A stretch of DNA of 19,982 nucleotides, taken from NCBI GenBank assembly GCA_022565015.1, contig JADFKI010000023.1:1-19982 (forward strand), in the 5' to 3' direction. The notes under the pieces are model-generated. The model made no database searches. It was not told where the DNA came from and saw nothing but the letters and a program-made list of their open reading frames with translations. The translations under genes were made by a program, and so were the position numbers. The DNA comes from Chloroflexota bacterium. Lineage in GTDB: Bacteria; Chloroflexota; Dehalococcoidia; Lucifugimonadales; JADFKI01. This document shows positions 1 to 8,162 of this stretch, piece after piece (the first letter of the stretch is position 1; every line of letters starts with the position of its first letter).

Positions 1-356
1 GGGCGACTACTGAGTACGAGGACTACCTCGCGATCAAGTTCTTCGCCACCAGCGTGAACATAGTCATGCTGCCCACCGACGTGTCAGAGCTGGAGGTCCG
101 TGTGACCATGGACGAGGCGCCTCTTCCCAGGGCGGACGCGGGAGCGGACATCCAATATGACTCAGATGGGAACAGCTTTATTAATGTAGACGCGGCCCGC
201 ATGTACAACGTGGTTAACCTGGTGGAATTTGGCGGGCACGAGCTGAAGCTCAGCTCGAACGCTCTGGGTTTTTCGGTCTTCGCATACACGTTTGGCGTGT
301 ACGAGGGCGGCGAACCCAACAGGGAGGGCTTTGGGTTCGATGATAATGAAGGCTAA
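1..356 (+). CDS. DipZ-like redoxin/cytochrome c biogenesis protein, C-terminal fragment
   Basis: The frame is open from the first bases of the window to a TAA at 354-356, so this is the 3' end of a longer gene. The roughly 118 visible residues match the C-terminal beta-rich, carbohydrate-binding-like domain that follows the thioredoxin domain in DipZ-type thiol-disulfide proteins. Diagnostic stretches are 'NVDAARMYNVVNLVEFGGHE', 'LKLSSNALGFSVFAYTFG' and the lead-in 'EDYLAIKFFA'. In that family this domain sits outside the membrane next to the redox-active thioredoxin domain. The CxxC part would lie upstream and is not visible. An internal GTG at 54 could mimic a start but is only a mid-domain valine. 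The gene overlaps the next lipoprotein start by 17 nt, suggesting translational coupling. Family assignment is from recall of family patterns. Confidence 0.72.
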   Translation, partial: ATTEYEDYLAIKFFATSVNIVMLPTDVSELEVRVTMDEAPLPRADAGADIQYDSDGNSFINVDAARMYNVVNLVEFGGHELKLSSNALGFSVFAYTFGVYEGGEPNREGFGFDDNEG

Positions 357-1320
357 CTATCTGACCGGACTGATCGGGGTCTTTGCGATTTTCATTTCCG
401 CATGCTCCGTTACGGTTCCGTCGGAGAACGCCGAACCGGCTGAGATAGTATCTCTAGGCGATGCGGAACCAGTTGTCGTCGAGGCCATGACTTCGCGGTT
501 CAACGAGGTGCCGCTCATCAAGGGACCGGTATCGACCGACGGCGTGCATCTCATATTCGGCACGCCCGATCTTGGTCTTGGAACGCAGAGGGTAGCGGTG
601 GTAGCCGTATCCGAAAAGGGGCTCGTGCGGTCGCCCATCGCCACGTTGTCCTCGTTCTACTACCCGACGGAAGGCTCCGAAGGCGAGCTCAAGCAGACTA
701 CCCTGGGTATATTCAGGGGCTTTCCTCTCAATACCCGCGGCATGTACACAGCCGACCTGGAGTTCGACAGGCCCGGGCGCTGGGGACTGGAGATAAGCGT
801 CCTTGACGAAAACGCTCGGACCCTGAAGGCGTCGCTGGAGTTTGACGTGGCGGAGTCCACCGTGGCGCCCAGCGCAGGGTCGCCTGCGATAAGAAGCGTT
901 AATAAGACCCTGGCGGACGGCAGCGTTCTCGCCGACCTCACCACCGGCTCGCTGCGGGACCCCGACCTGTACCGGATAACGATTGCTGATGCCGTGGACT
1001 CCGGGCTGCCTACCGTTGTCGTAATGGCGAGCCCGGCGTTTTGCACAAACGCGGTGTGTGGCCCTCAGGTGGACGTGCTCCAGGAGCTGAAGGATAAGTA
1101 TTCGGGCCAGGCCAACTTCATACACGTGGACCTATACGACAACCCGACGGGGATACAGGGTGATCTGAGTCAGGCCATAATCTCGCCCACCGTAATCGAG
1201 TGGAATCTGCCAAGTACGGAGTGGTCCTTCGTAATCGATTCCGAAGGCATCGTATCGGCGCGATTCGAGTCCTTTGCCACGTTCGAAGAGCTGGAAGAGG
1301 CGCTGTTGGCCCTGCTGTAG
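340..1320 (+). CDS. Lipoprotein with C-terminal thioredoxin-like domain
   Basis: 326-residue predicted lipoprotein. The ATG at 340 is preceded by AGGGAGGG at 321-328 with 11 nt spacing. A longer frame opening at 292 is rejected because it lacks a ribosome site and would put the signal peptide inside the protein. Residues 1-22 form a type II signal peptide ending in the lipobox I-S-A-C, with Cys22 as lipidation site. The middle (about 40-190) is beta-rich with an immunoglobulin-like 'GRWGLEISVLDENAR' stretch. The C-terminal third reads as a thioredoxin fold: 'PTVVVMASPAFC', then Cys235 and Cys240 spaced CxxxxC rather than CxxC, 'FIHVDLYDNP', and 'EWSFVIDSEGIVSARF'. Overlap with the DipZ-like gene suggests a joint role in extracytoplasmic thiol chemistry. 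The exact substrate is unknown. It converges on the Lon-like gene with 8 nt between stops. Confidence 0.75.
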   Translation: MIMKANYLTGLIGVFAIFISACSVTVPSENAEPAEIVSLGDAEPVVVEAMTSRFNEVPLIKGPVSTDGVHLIFGTPDLGLGTQRVAVVAVSEKGLVRSPIATLSSFYYPTEGSEGELKQTTLGIFRGFPLNTRGMYTADLEFDRPGRWGLEISVLDENARTLKASLEFDVAESTVAPSAGSPAIRSVNKTLADGSVLADLTTGSLRDPDLYRITIADAVDSGLPTVVVMASPAFCTNAVCGPQVDVLQELKDKYSGQANFIHVDLYDNPTGIQGDLSQAIISPTVIEWNLPSTEWSFVIDSEGIVSARFESFATFEELEEALLALL

Positions 1321-1328
1321 GCGTTGGT

Positions 1329-3809
1329 TCAGGAGGCCTCGTCCTTATCGGCTTCCGCCGGCGTATCGTCTTTGCCCTTGCTGTCGGAGTCCTCGTCGCT
1401 CTCGTTCCTGGCGCGTCCGTACTCGCGGGCCTTCTTGGCCATCTCGTCGAAGCGCTTCTCCACCAGGTAGTGGATGGTCCCCTCGGGATAAGAGCCGTCT
1501 TCCTGGTGCTGGCCGGCGGGTGTTCCTGTGAGCACCTCGATCCCCTCATCGATCGTGTTCACACCGTAAATGTGAAACTTGCCGTCTCTGACCGCGTTCA
1601 CAACCTCGTCTTTAAGAACGAGGTTTCTGAGGTTTGTCGCCGGAATCATGACTCCCTGGGTGCCCGTGAGACCCTGGGCCTCGCAGACCGCGTAGAACCC
1701 CTCGATCTTGTGCGTGGCGCCGCCTATGGCCTGAACGTCTCCGGCCTGGTTAACGGAGCCCGTGACCGCTATACCCTGGTCGATCGGCCTCCCCGACAGC
1801 TCAGACAGCAGGGTGTAGAGCTCGGTGGAGGACGCGCTGTCCCCATCGACCTCGCTGTACGTCTGCTCGAAGCCGATGCTTGCGGAGAGGGAGAGCGGCT
1901 TGTCATGTCCGTATTTCCCGTGCAGATATCCCGAAAGGGTCATGAAGCCCTTGTTGTGAATCTTTCCGCTCATCTGAGTCTCGCGTTCGATGTTGAGGAT
2001 CTGGCCGCGGCCGAGGGAGACCCTGGCCGTGATCTTGCTGGGCTTGCCAAAGGAGTAGTCACCTAACGAGTAGACGGCGAGTCCGTTTACCTGGCCGGTC
2101 TTCGCCCCCTCGGTCTCGATCTGAATGGTGCCGTCCTCGATGAACTCCTGGAGGCGGTCTTCCGTCTGACTAAGGCGGTAGTGCTTTTGCTCTATCGCCT
2201 GCTTGACGTGCTCGTCCAGTACGATGTCGGCGCCGGCCTTTTTGGCCCAGTAGTTGGACTCGGTGAGCATGTCGGCAATGTCCATGAACCTTGTCGTCAG
2301 CTTGTCCTGGTCTTCGACGAGGCGGCTGGAGTAGTCCATGATCTTGGCGACAGCCGTCTTGTGGAAGGGTTGCAGCCCGTTGAGGGCGGCCTGGCCTGCC
2401 ACGAACCCGGCGTACTTCGTCATGTTCCCCTTGTTTCTGGTCATGACGGAATCGAAGTCGGCTACGACCTTGAAATACCTGCGAAAGTCTTCGTCGGACC
2501 CACGCAGCATCTGGACCAGCATCGGACTGCCCACCAAGATGATCTTGGCGTTTACAGGAATGGTCTCGGGCCTCAGCGTCGCGGAGGGCAGGGGACTGTA
2601 TTGCTCACCTATGTTTTCGATCTGGACCTCTCCGCTCCTGAGGGTGCGCTTCAGCGTCTCCCAGGATAAGGGACTCATCAGCAGGTCGCGGGCCTGAATG
2701 ACCAGATACCCGCCGTTGGCCCTGTGCATGGCGCCGGGCTTGATCATCGTCAGGTCCGTAGTAAAGGTCCCAACCCGCGCACGGTACTCGATTCTGCCGA
2801 ACAGGTTGTAGTAGGTTGGGCTGTACTCGAAAATGATCGGTGCGCCCTCACAGGTGGTATTGTCGATCAGGTCGTTGACGCGATACTTGTCGAAGAGGTC
2901 GACGTCCCTCTGGCCGTTGGTAATTCCCGGTATTTGGGGCGCCTGCTGCGGTTCCTGCGGCTTGAAGATATTCAGGTTGTCCACCATATCGGCCTCGACA
3001 TGATTGATGTAATCGACGACCTTGGTGTGGTCCTTGAACTTTTCCTTGAGCTCGTTGACGATGGGCGTCAGGGTAAAGCGCACCAGCTCGGTGTCCACCT
3101 CTTTCACGCGCTCGCCCACCTCTTTGCTGAAGCGCCTCATCTCTTGAGTGGCGTGCGTGATGTCGTGCTGAATGGACTCCGCCCGCTCACGGAGCTCTTC
3201 ACGCTCCTCGTCCGAGAGGCCGGTGAACTCCTCCTGTGTCATCTGCTGACCGTCTTTGACAGGCACGGGCGTGATGCCGACCTGTGTGAAGGTCAGCGTG
3301 AATCCGACCTTCTGGGCCACCTGCTCGAGGTCGTCGGTAATCGCCTGTCGCTTTATCTGGAACTCCTGTGTAACTTCCTCGATGCGATGCGTATAGTCGT
3401 CGCTTTCGAAGGCCGCCGGAATGTCGTGCCTGCAAGAGGTCACCAGCTCCGCCATGTCTTGGGCGAGGAGCCGCATCATGCCGCATGGAAGACTGATCGC
3501 GAGGGGCTGAGAGGGCTCGTCGAAATTGTGCACGTAGCCCCAATCAGGCGGTACCGGCTTGGTGCAGGCGATGCGGGCCAGCTGGGACTTGAGCGCCGTG
3601 TTTCTGCCGGAGCCCGCGTTTCCGGAGATGTATACGTTGAAGCCGGGGGAGTCTATCTCGAGCGACAGCTCCATGGCGCTCTCAGCTCGCTCCTGGCCGA
3701 TAGTTCCGTCCAGGGGCTCGAGCTCGGCGGTCGTCTCGAAGCCGAGGTCTTCCGGATTACAAAGCGTCGTAAGGTTGTCGGCAGCGACTTCTAGATGCTC
3801 GATGCCCAT
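1329..3809 (-). CDS. Lon-like (S16 family) protease with degenerate ATPase motifs
   Basis: 826-residue protein of the Lon-like group (COG1067 type), which degrades proteins in the cytoplasm. The C-terminal S16 domain is clear: catalytic Ser658 in 'EVDGDSASS', Lys701 in 'AIGGATHKIEGF', plus 'TGSVNQAGDVQAIGG'. The N-terminal AAA-like region has a P-loop-like 'GNAGSGRNT' (63-71) where the usual GK[ST] is altered, and 'GGYLVIQARDLL' (366-377) in place of a DE-type Walker B. A long charged helical insert (about 140-260) is probably coiled coil. The tail from 800 is acidic and low complexity. The ATG at 3809 is chosen because AGGAG lies 6 nt upstream and 'MGIEHLEV' is a sensible N-terminus; the frame runs further upstream but would overlap ald. 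The altered motifs raise the possibility of an ATP-independent, LonC-like enzyme, although Arg in the P-loop may also be common in this branch. Confidence 0.88.
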   Translation of the reverse strand: MGIEHLEVAADNLTTLCNPEDLGFETTAELEPLDGTIGQERAESAMELSLEIDSPGFNVYISGNAGSGRNTALKSQLARIACTKPVPPDWGYVHNFDEPSQPLAISLPCGMMRLLAQDMAELVTSCRHDIPAAFESDDYTHRIEEVTQEFQIKRQAITDDLEQVAQKVGFTLTFTQVGITPVPVKDGQQMTQEEFTGLSDEEREELRERAESIQHDITHATQEMRRFSKEVGERVKEVDTELVRFTLTPIVNELKEKFKDHTKVVDYINHVEADMVDNLNIFKPQEPQQAPQIPGITNGQRDVDLFDKYRVNDLIDNTTCEGAPIIFEYSPTYYNLFGRIEYRARVGTFTTDLTMIKPGAMHRANGGYLVIQARDLLMSPLSWETLKRTLRSGEVQIENIGEQYSPLPSATLRPETIPVNAKIILVGSPMLVQMLRGSDEDFRRYFKVVADFDSVMTRNKGNMTKYAGFVAGQAALNGLQPFHKTAVAKIMDYSSRLVEDQDKLTTRFMDIADMLTESNYWAKKAGADIVLDEHVKQAIEQKHYRLSQTEDRLQEFIEDGTIQIETEGAKTGQVNGLAVYSLGDYSFGKPSKITARVSLGRGQILNIERETQMSGKIHNKGFMTLSGYLHGKYGHDKPLSLSASIGFEQTYSEVDGDSASSTELYTLLSELSGRPIDQGIAVTGSVNQAGDVQAIGGATHKIEGFYAVCEAQGLTGTQGVMIPATNLRNLVLKDEVVNAVRDGKFHIYGVNTIDEGIEVLTGTPAGQHQEDGSYPEGTIHYLVEKRFDEMAKKAREYGRARNESDEDSDSKGKDDTPAEADKDEAS

Positions 3810-3948
3810 GGTCTTCTCCTGAACTCCAATCGGATGCGGCCGCCGGAGAAATATTAGCCCGCTCGTTAATATGCTTAGCCCGGATGCGTTCTTACTGGTT
3901 GGATGCGAAAGCCACGAAAGCGAGCCTAGCGCCGGCACACCGTTGCCG

Positions 3949-5064
3949 CTAAGCAGAGACCTCTTTGAGCGGGACGTAATCGAAGCCGAGGGCCCTGGCA
4001 ACCGCTTCGTGAGTGACATGTCCCCTGTAGGTGTTGACGCCTCTGGAAAGCGGCCCGCCATTTTGGACGCACGCCTCCATGCCGCCGTTCGCCAGGTCCA
4101 ATACGTAGGGGTAAGTCGCGTTGGACAGCGACACGCTGGAGGTGTTCCCGACTATTCCAGGCATATTAGGCACCGCGTATCTGGTGACGCCCCCTTCGAC
4201 ATACGTCGGCTTCTTGTGTGAAGTTGGACGTATGTCCTCCACCGAACCGCCCTGGTCGATGGCCACATCGATGATAAGTGAGCCTTCGCGCATCACGCCG
4301 ATCATATCACGGGTCACGACCTTGGGGGCGGACGCACCCGGCACGAGAACGGCTCCCACGACTACGTCCGCCGTGGATAGCAGATCGGCGACGTTGGCAG
4401 GCGTGGACACGACGGTATCGATCGCTCCGTGGGTTATCAGGCTTATGTACCTCAGGCGCTCCAGATTGACGTCGACGATGGTCACGTCGGCGCCGACGGA
4501 CTGGGCCACCAGCGATGCGTTGAAACCCACCGTTCCTCCGCCCACGATTACCATATTGGACGGCTTTGCGCCGGGAACCCTACCGAGCAGCTTACCGGGC
4601 CCGCCCGCTATGTTCTGTAGCAGCCTCGCCGCCACGAAGGGCGCCAGCTTGCCGGCTATCTCGCTCATGGGGTACAGGAGTGGAAGCTCTCCATCGTCGC
4701 TTTGAACGGTCTCGTAGGCGATGGCGGCTACCCTGGAATCCAGGAGGGACTGAGTCAGCTCCGGCTGTGGGGCCAGGTGCAGATACGTGAAAAGGATCTG
4801 GTCTTCGTGGAAAAAGCCGTATTCCAGTGGCTGGGGCTCTTTGACCTTCACGATCATATCCGAGGCGTCGAATACCCTGGCGGCCTCTTTCTCTATGACG
4901 GCTCCGACAGCCTCAAAATGCCTGTCGGGAAAGCCTGCGCCTTCGCCCGCATGGGACTCGACCAGTACCCTGTGGCCGTTTTTTACGAGCAGGTCCACCT
5001 TGTCAGGGGTCAGCGACACCCTGTATTCCTCGGCCTTGGTCTCTTTTGGGACGCCTACAATCAC
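3949..5064 (-). CDS. ald: Alanine dehydrogenase
   Basis: 371 residues, the normal length. Catalyses reversible NAD-dependent oxidative deamination of L-alanine to pyruvate and ammonia in the cytoplasm. The N-terminus 'MIVGVPKETKAEEYRVSLTP' is the family signature. Substrate and catalytic residues are all at canonical numbers: Lys75 in 'VKVKEPQ', His96 in 'TYLHLAPQPE' and Asp270 in 'DVAIDQGG'. The NAD-binding glycine loop is 'VIVGGGTVGFNA' (172-183). 'VEGGVTRYAVPNMPG' and 'GNTSSVSLSNATYPY' complete the signature. The start is GTG at 5064, the position that fits family N-termini, with a modest AGGCGGG upstream. The FAD oxidase ends 60 nt upstream and the Lon-like gene begins 139 nt downstream, all on the minus strand. 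Pairing with a possible lactate or glycolate oxidase suggests 2-oxoacid metabolism, but that link is inferred. Confidence 0.95.
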   Translation of the reverse strand: MIVGVPKETKAEEYRVSLTPDKVDLLVKNGHRVLVESHAGEGAGFPDRHFEAVGAVIEKEAARVFDASDMIVKVKEPQPLEYGFFHEDQILFTYLHLAPQPELTQSLLDSRVAAIAYETVQSDDGELPLLYPMSEIAGKLAPFVAARLLQNIAGGPGKLLGRVPGAKPSNMVIVGGGTVGFNASLVAQSVGADVTIVDVNLERLRYISLITHGAIDTVVSTPANVADLLSTADVVVGAVLVPGASAPKVVTRDMIGVMREGSLIIDVAIDQGGSVEDIRPTSHKKPTYVEGGVTRYAVPNMPGIVGNTSSVSLSNATYPYVLDLANGGMEACVQNGGPLSRGVNTYRGHVTHEAVARALGFDYVPLKEVSA

Positions 5065-5124
5065 CAGGCCCGCCTGTCTGCATCGAGTAGGTCGAGATGC
5101 CTCGTCGACGTATTATACTATTGC

Positions 5125-8019
5125 TTACAGCGCGTCCGCTAAGACCTCCACGAGGTGTTTTGACCGCTTTCCGGTCCCATGCTCGATCTGCTGACGGCAC
5201 GATATGCCCTCCGCGACGACGACGAATTCACCATCCTGGGCGCGAATTGATGGGAAGAGCACCAGCTCGCCTATGCTCATGGAGATGTCGTAGTGCTCCT
5301 TCTCCATCCCGAAGGAGCCGGCCATCCCGCAGCACCCCGAAGGTATCTCGCTGACCTCGCAGCCCGGCAGGGAACGCAGCACGCTCATCGCGGGGCCGGT
5401 CCCCACCATGGCCTTCTGGTGACAGTGTCCGTGCAGCATTATCCTGCCTGGAGGGTTGGTAAACTCCAGTCTTGCGCCGTCCGATTCCTGCGCGTGGATT
5501 ACGAACTCCTCGATCAACATGGTGTTGTCGGCGACCGCCCGTGCCTTGGGATCGCCGGGCAAAAGGTCGGGATAGTCGTCCTTGAAGCTCAGGATGCAGC
5601 TGGGCTCGATGCCGACCAGCTTGGCGCCCTGCGATACGTACGGGTAGATCGCGTCCACGTTTACCCTGGCGTTCCTCTGCGCCTTGTCCAGCATGCCCTT
5701 GGATAGCATGGGACGCCCGCAACAGACGACCTTCGGCAGCACGACTTCATAGCCCAGGCGCTCCAGCACTTTTTTCGCGGCCTTGCCAAGCTCTGGGTGG
5801 TTGTAGTTTGTGAAGGTGTCCGGAAACAGGACCACCTGTCCGAGCCTTCCTCGGGGCTGCTCAGAGCCGTTGCGCGACTTGACCCACTGCAAAAAAGTCT
5901 GGCTCGCCAGCTCGGGGAGCCTTCGCCGCTTGTCTATACCAAGATACGTATCGAGCATATCTCGCACCAGTCCGGACCGCAGCGACCAGTTGGATATCGG
6001 CGCGAAGAACGAGCCCCAGCGGTTAATTGACGCGATATTCCCAAGCAGGCGGTTTCTCAAGGGCAGGCCGTTCGCCTTGTAGTACTTGTCCAGGAACTCG
6101 TACTTGATCTTCGCCATGTCTACGTTGGATGGACACTCGGCCTTGCAGCCCTTGCATTCTAGGCAGAGGTCCATGACCTCGTACATGCGCTCGCTGGTGA
6201 AGGAGCCGGGCGGCAATGCGCCCGACATGGCGCCCCTCAGCGCGTTGGCCCGCCCGCGGGTGGAGTGCTCCTCGTCTCGCGTCACCATGTAGGAGGGACA
6301 CATCGTTCCGCCAAGTACCTTGCGGCATGCGCCCTGACCGTTGCACATCTCGATCGCGCTGGCGAAGCCGCCTTCCTGATATGTGAACACGGCGTCCACG
6401 GGCGTCGTGGAGTAGGCGGGACCCATCCGAAGGTTCTCCGTCATTGGCGGCGAGTCGACGATCTTGCCGGGGTTCATGATGCCGTTGGGGTCGAAGGCCT
6501 GCTTCACCTCTCGGAAGGCGTTGTACAGCTGGCTGCCGAACATCTTCTCGTTCCAGACGCTGCGAACGAGGCCGTCGCCGTGCTCGCCGCTCATGGAGCC
6601 GCCGTATTCCAGGACGAGGTCGCTGATATCCGACGCGATGGATACCATCTTGTCCACGCCTTCATCGCCCTTAAGGTCGATCAGCGGACGGATGTGCAGG
6701 CAGCCGACGCTGGCGTGTCCGTAGTACCCGGCTTCGGTCCCGTGCTCCTTCACGATCTCGTCGAAACGCTTCACGAACTCCGGGAGCTTCTCCGGCGCCA
6801 CGGCCGTGTCCTCCACGAAAGCCATCGGTTTGGCGTCTCCCGGGACGTTCATCATGAGCCCAAGGCCGGCCTTTCGCACCTCCCATACATTGGCCTGTTC
6901 TTCCGGCTTCATCAGGCGGCGCACGGTGTATCCGAGTCCGTCCCGAGCCATTCGTCTTTCGAGATCGTCCAGTTTGGCATTCAGTTCTCTTTCCGATTCG
7001 CCGTTCAGCTCCACGACCAGCAGCGCGTCGGGATCGCCGTCGATGAAGTCGGTCATGCGGGAATAGGCGAGGTTGGACTTTGCCTGCCTGATTATCATGG
7101 ACCCGATGAGCTCGACGGCGGCCGGGTCCATCTCCAGGGTCGCGACCGTGGCCTCCATGGACTCGATCAATTCGTGGAAATGGATGACGGCCAGCGCTGT
7201 CATCTTGGGCCTCGGGACAATCCGCAGCTTCGCCTCGGTTATCGTGAGCAGCGTACCCTCCGAACCCACGACGAAGCGCGCCATGTCGAAGTCGCTGCCG
7301 CCAACGAACTCGTCGAGGTTGTATCCGGACACGCGCCTCTGTATCTTGGGGTAGCGGGCGAGAATTTCGTCGCGGTTTTCGTCGCCGATGGCAAAGAGCT
7401 TCCGGTAGATATCGGCCTCGAGGCTGTCGCCCCGCAGCTTTCCCTCCAGCTGGTCGCCCGTCAGCGATTGGAAATGGGCGGTGTCCCCGTTGGAGAGGAC
7501 CACGTCCATCTCCTTGACGTTGTCGATTGTCTTTCCCCAGAGGATGGAGTGCGCGCCGCAGGAGTTGTTGCCGAGTGCGCCGCCGACGTTGCCGCGGTTG
7601 CTGGTGCTCGGGTCCGGCGAAAAGAGCATGTCCGTGGAGCGTATATGGTGGTTGAGCTCGTCGAGGATTATTCCGGGCTGCACGCGGACCCAACCCTCTT
7701 CCGCGTTGACTTCGATGATGTCACGCATGTACTTAGAGAAGTCCATGATGATGGAATGGCCCACGGTCTGGCCCGCCAGGCTGGTGCCGCCTCCCCTTGG
7801 CAACACGGAGACCTTGTGGCGGTTGGCGGTCTCCACGACGGCGATCACGTCCTCGGCATTCCGAGGGATGACCACCCCGATGGGCTCGATCTGGTAGAGG
7901 CTAGCGTCGGTGCTGTAGAGCATCCGGGTCATCTTGTCGAAGCGGACCTCGCCGGACACGAGGGATTTCAGGTCCTCGACCAGCGCTCTCGTATCTGCCT
8001 CTGCTGCTTGAATGGACAT
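5125..8019 (-). CDS. FAD-binding and Fe-S-binding oxidoreductase (D-lactate/glycolate dehydrogenase type)
   Basis: 964-residue fusion of a GlcD/Dld-like flavin oxidase with a GlcF-like Fe-S subunit. Such enzymes oxidise 2-hydroxy acids and pass electrons to the respiratory chain; the substrate here cannot be read from sequence. The FAD_binding_4 motif 'PRGGGTSLAGQTVG' is at 74-87 with 'NRGNVGGALGNNSCGAHS' at 141-158, and the oxidase C-terminal 'GEHGDGLVRS' at 478-487. Fe-S ligands include Cys559/565/574 and the ferredoxin-like motif with Cys619, 622, 625 and 629. Two CCG-type domains follow: Cys766-Cys767 and Cys896-Cys897, with 'HGHCHQKA' between. The ATG at 8019 has AAAGGAG 4 nt upstream. 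It lies 60 nt upstream of ald on the same strand and could be cotranscribed. No truncation is seen. Confidence 0.92.
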   Translation of the reverse strand: MSIQAAEADTRALVEDLKSLVSGEVRFDKMTRMLYSTDASLYQIEPIGVVIPRNAEDVIAVVETANRHKVSVLPRGGGTSLAGQTVGHSIIMDFSKYMRDIIEVNAEEGWVRVQPGIILDELNHHIRSTDMLFSPDPSTSNRGNVGGALGNNSCGAHSILWGKTIDNVKEMDVVLSNGDTAHFQSLTGDQLEGKLRGDSLEADIYRKLFAIGDENRDEILARYPKIQRRVSGYNLDEFVGGSDFDMARFVVGSEGTLLTITEAKLRIVPRPKMTALAVIHFHELIESMEATVATLEMDPAAVELIGSMIIRQAKSNLAYSRMTDFIDGDPDALLVVELNGESERELNAKLDDLERRMARDGLGYTVRRLMKPEEQANVWEVRKAGLGLMMNVPGDAKPMAFVEDTAVAPEKLPEFVKRFDEIVKEHGTEAGYYGHASVGCLHIRPLIDLKGDEGVDKMVSIASDISDLVLEYGGSMSGEHGDGLVRSVWNEKMFGSQLYNAFREVKQAFDPNGIMNPGKIVDSPPMTENLRMGPAYSTTPVDAVFTYQEGGFASAIEMCNGQGACRKVLGGTMCPSYMVTRDEEHSTRGRANALRGAMSGALPPGSFTSERMYEVMDLCLECKGCKAECPSNVDMAKIKYEFLDKYYKANGLPLRNRLLGNIASINRWGSFFAPISNWSLRSGLVRDMLDTYLGIDKRRRLPELASQTFLQWVKSRNGSEQPRGRLGQVVLFPDTFTNYNHPELGKAAKKVLERLGYEVVLPKVVCCGRPMLSKGMLDKAQRNARVNVDAIYPYVSQGAKLVGIEPSCILSFKDDYPDLLPGDPKARAVADNTMLIEEFVIHAQESDGARLEFTNPPGRIMLHGHCHQKAMVGTGPAMSVLRSLPGCEVSEIPSGCCGMAGSFGMEKEHYDISMSIGELVLFPSIRAQDGEFVVVAEGISCRQQIEHGTGKRSKHLVEVLADAL

Positions 8020-8075
8020 GGTGCTCCTTTGGCTTGAGCGCGGTGACGCGATTATTAAGGGGACTACGTTACATT

Positions 8076-8103
8076 AGAATATCGGTTTCTTGGGGACATG
8101 CAA
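8076..8103 (-). promoter_or_regulatory. Predicted promoter of the FAD/Fe-S oxidoreductase gene
   Basis: On the minus strand TTGCAT (8098-8103) and TATTCT (8076-8081) are separated by 16 nt, a fair match to a housekeeping -35/-10 pair. The -10 hexamer ends 56 nt upstream of the ATG, leaving a leader of about 50 nt. Pattern match only. Confidence 0.4.
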
Positions 8104-8162
8104 AGCCTTTCCGTCATGGCAGGGTTCGGCCGCTACTCATGATACGGGATGAAACGGTCCGT

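Noticed and set aside
3810..4061. N-terminal extension of the Lon-like protein
   Set aside because: The extra 84 codons overlap the 3' end of ald and look random; a proper ribosome site precedes ATG 3809.
6265..8037. 590-codon plus-strand frame opposite the FAD oxidase
   Set aside because: It is a mirror of the GC-biased codon pattern of the real minus-strand gene, with His/Val/Arg-rich composition and no motifs.
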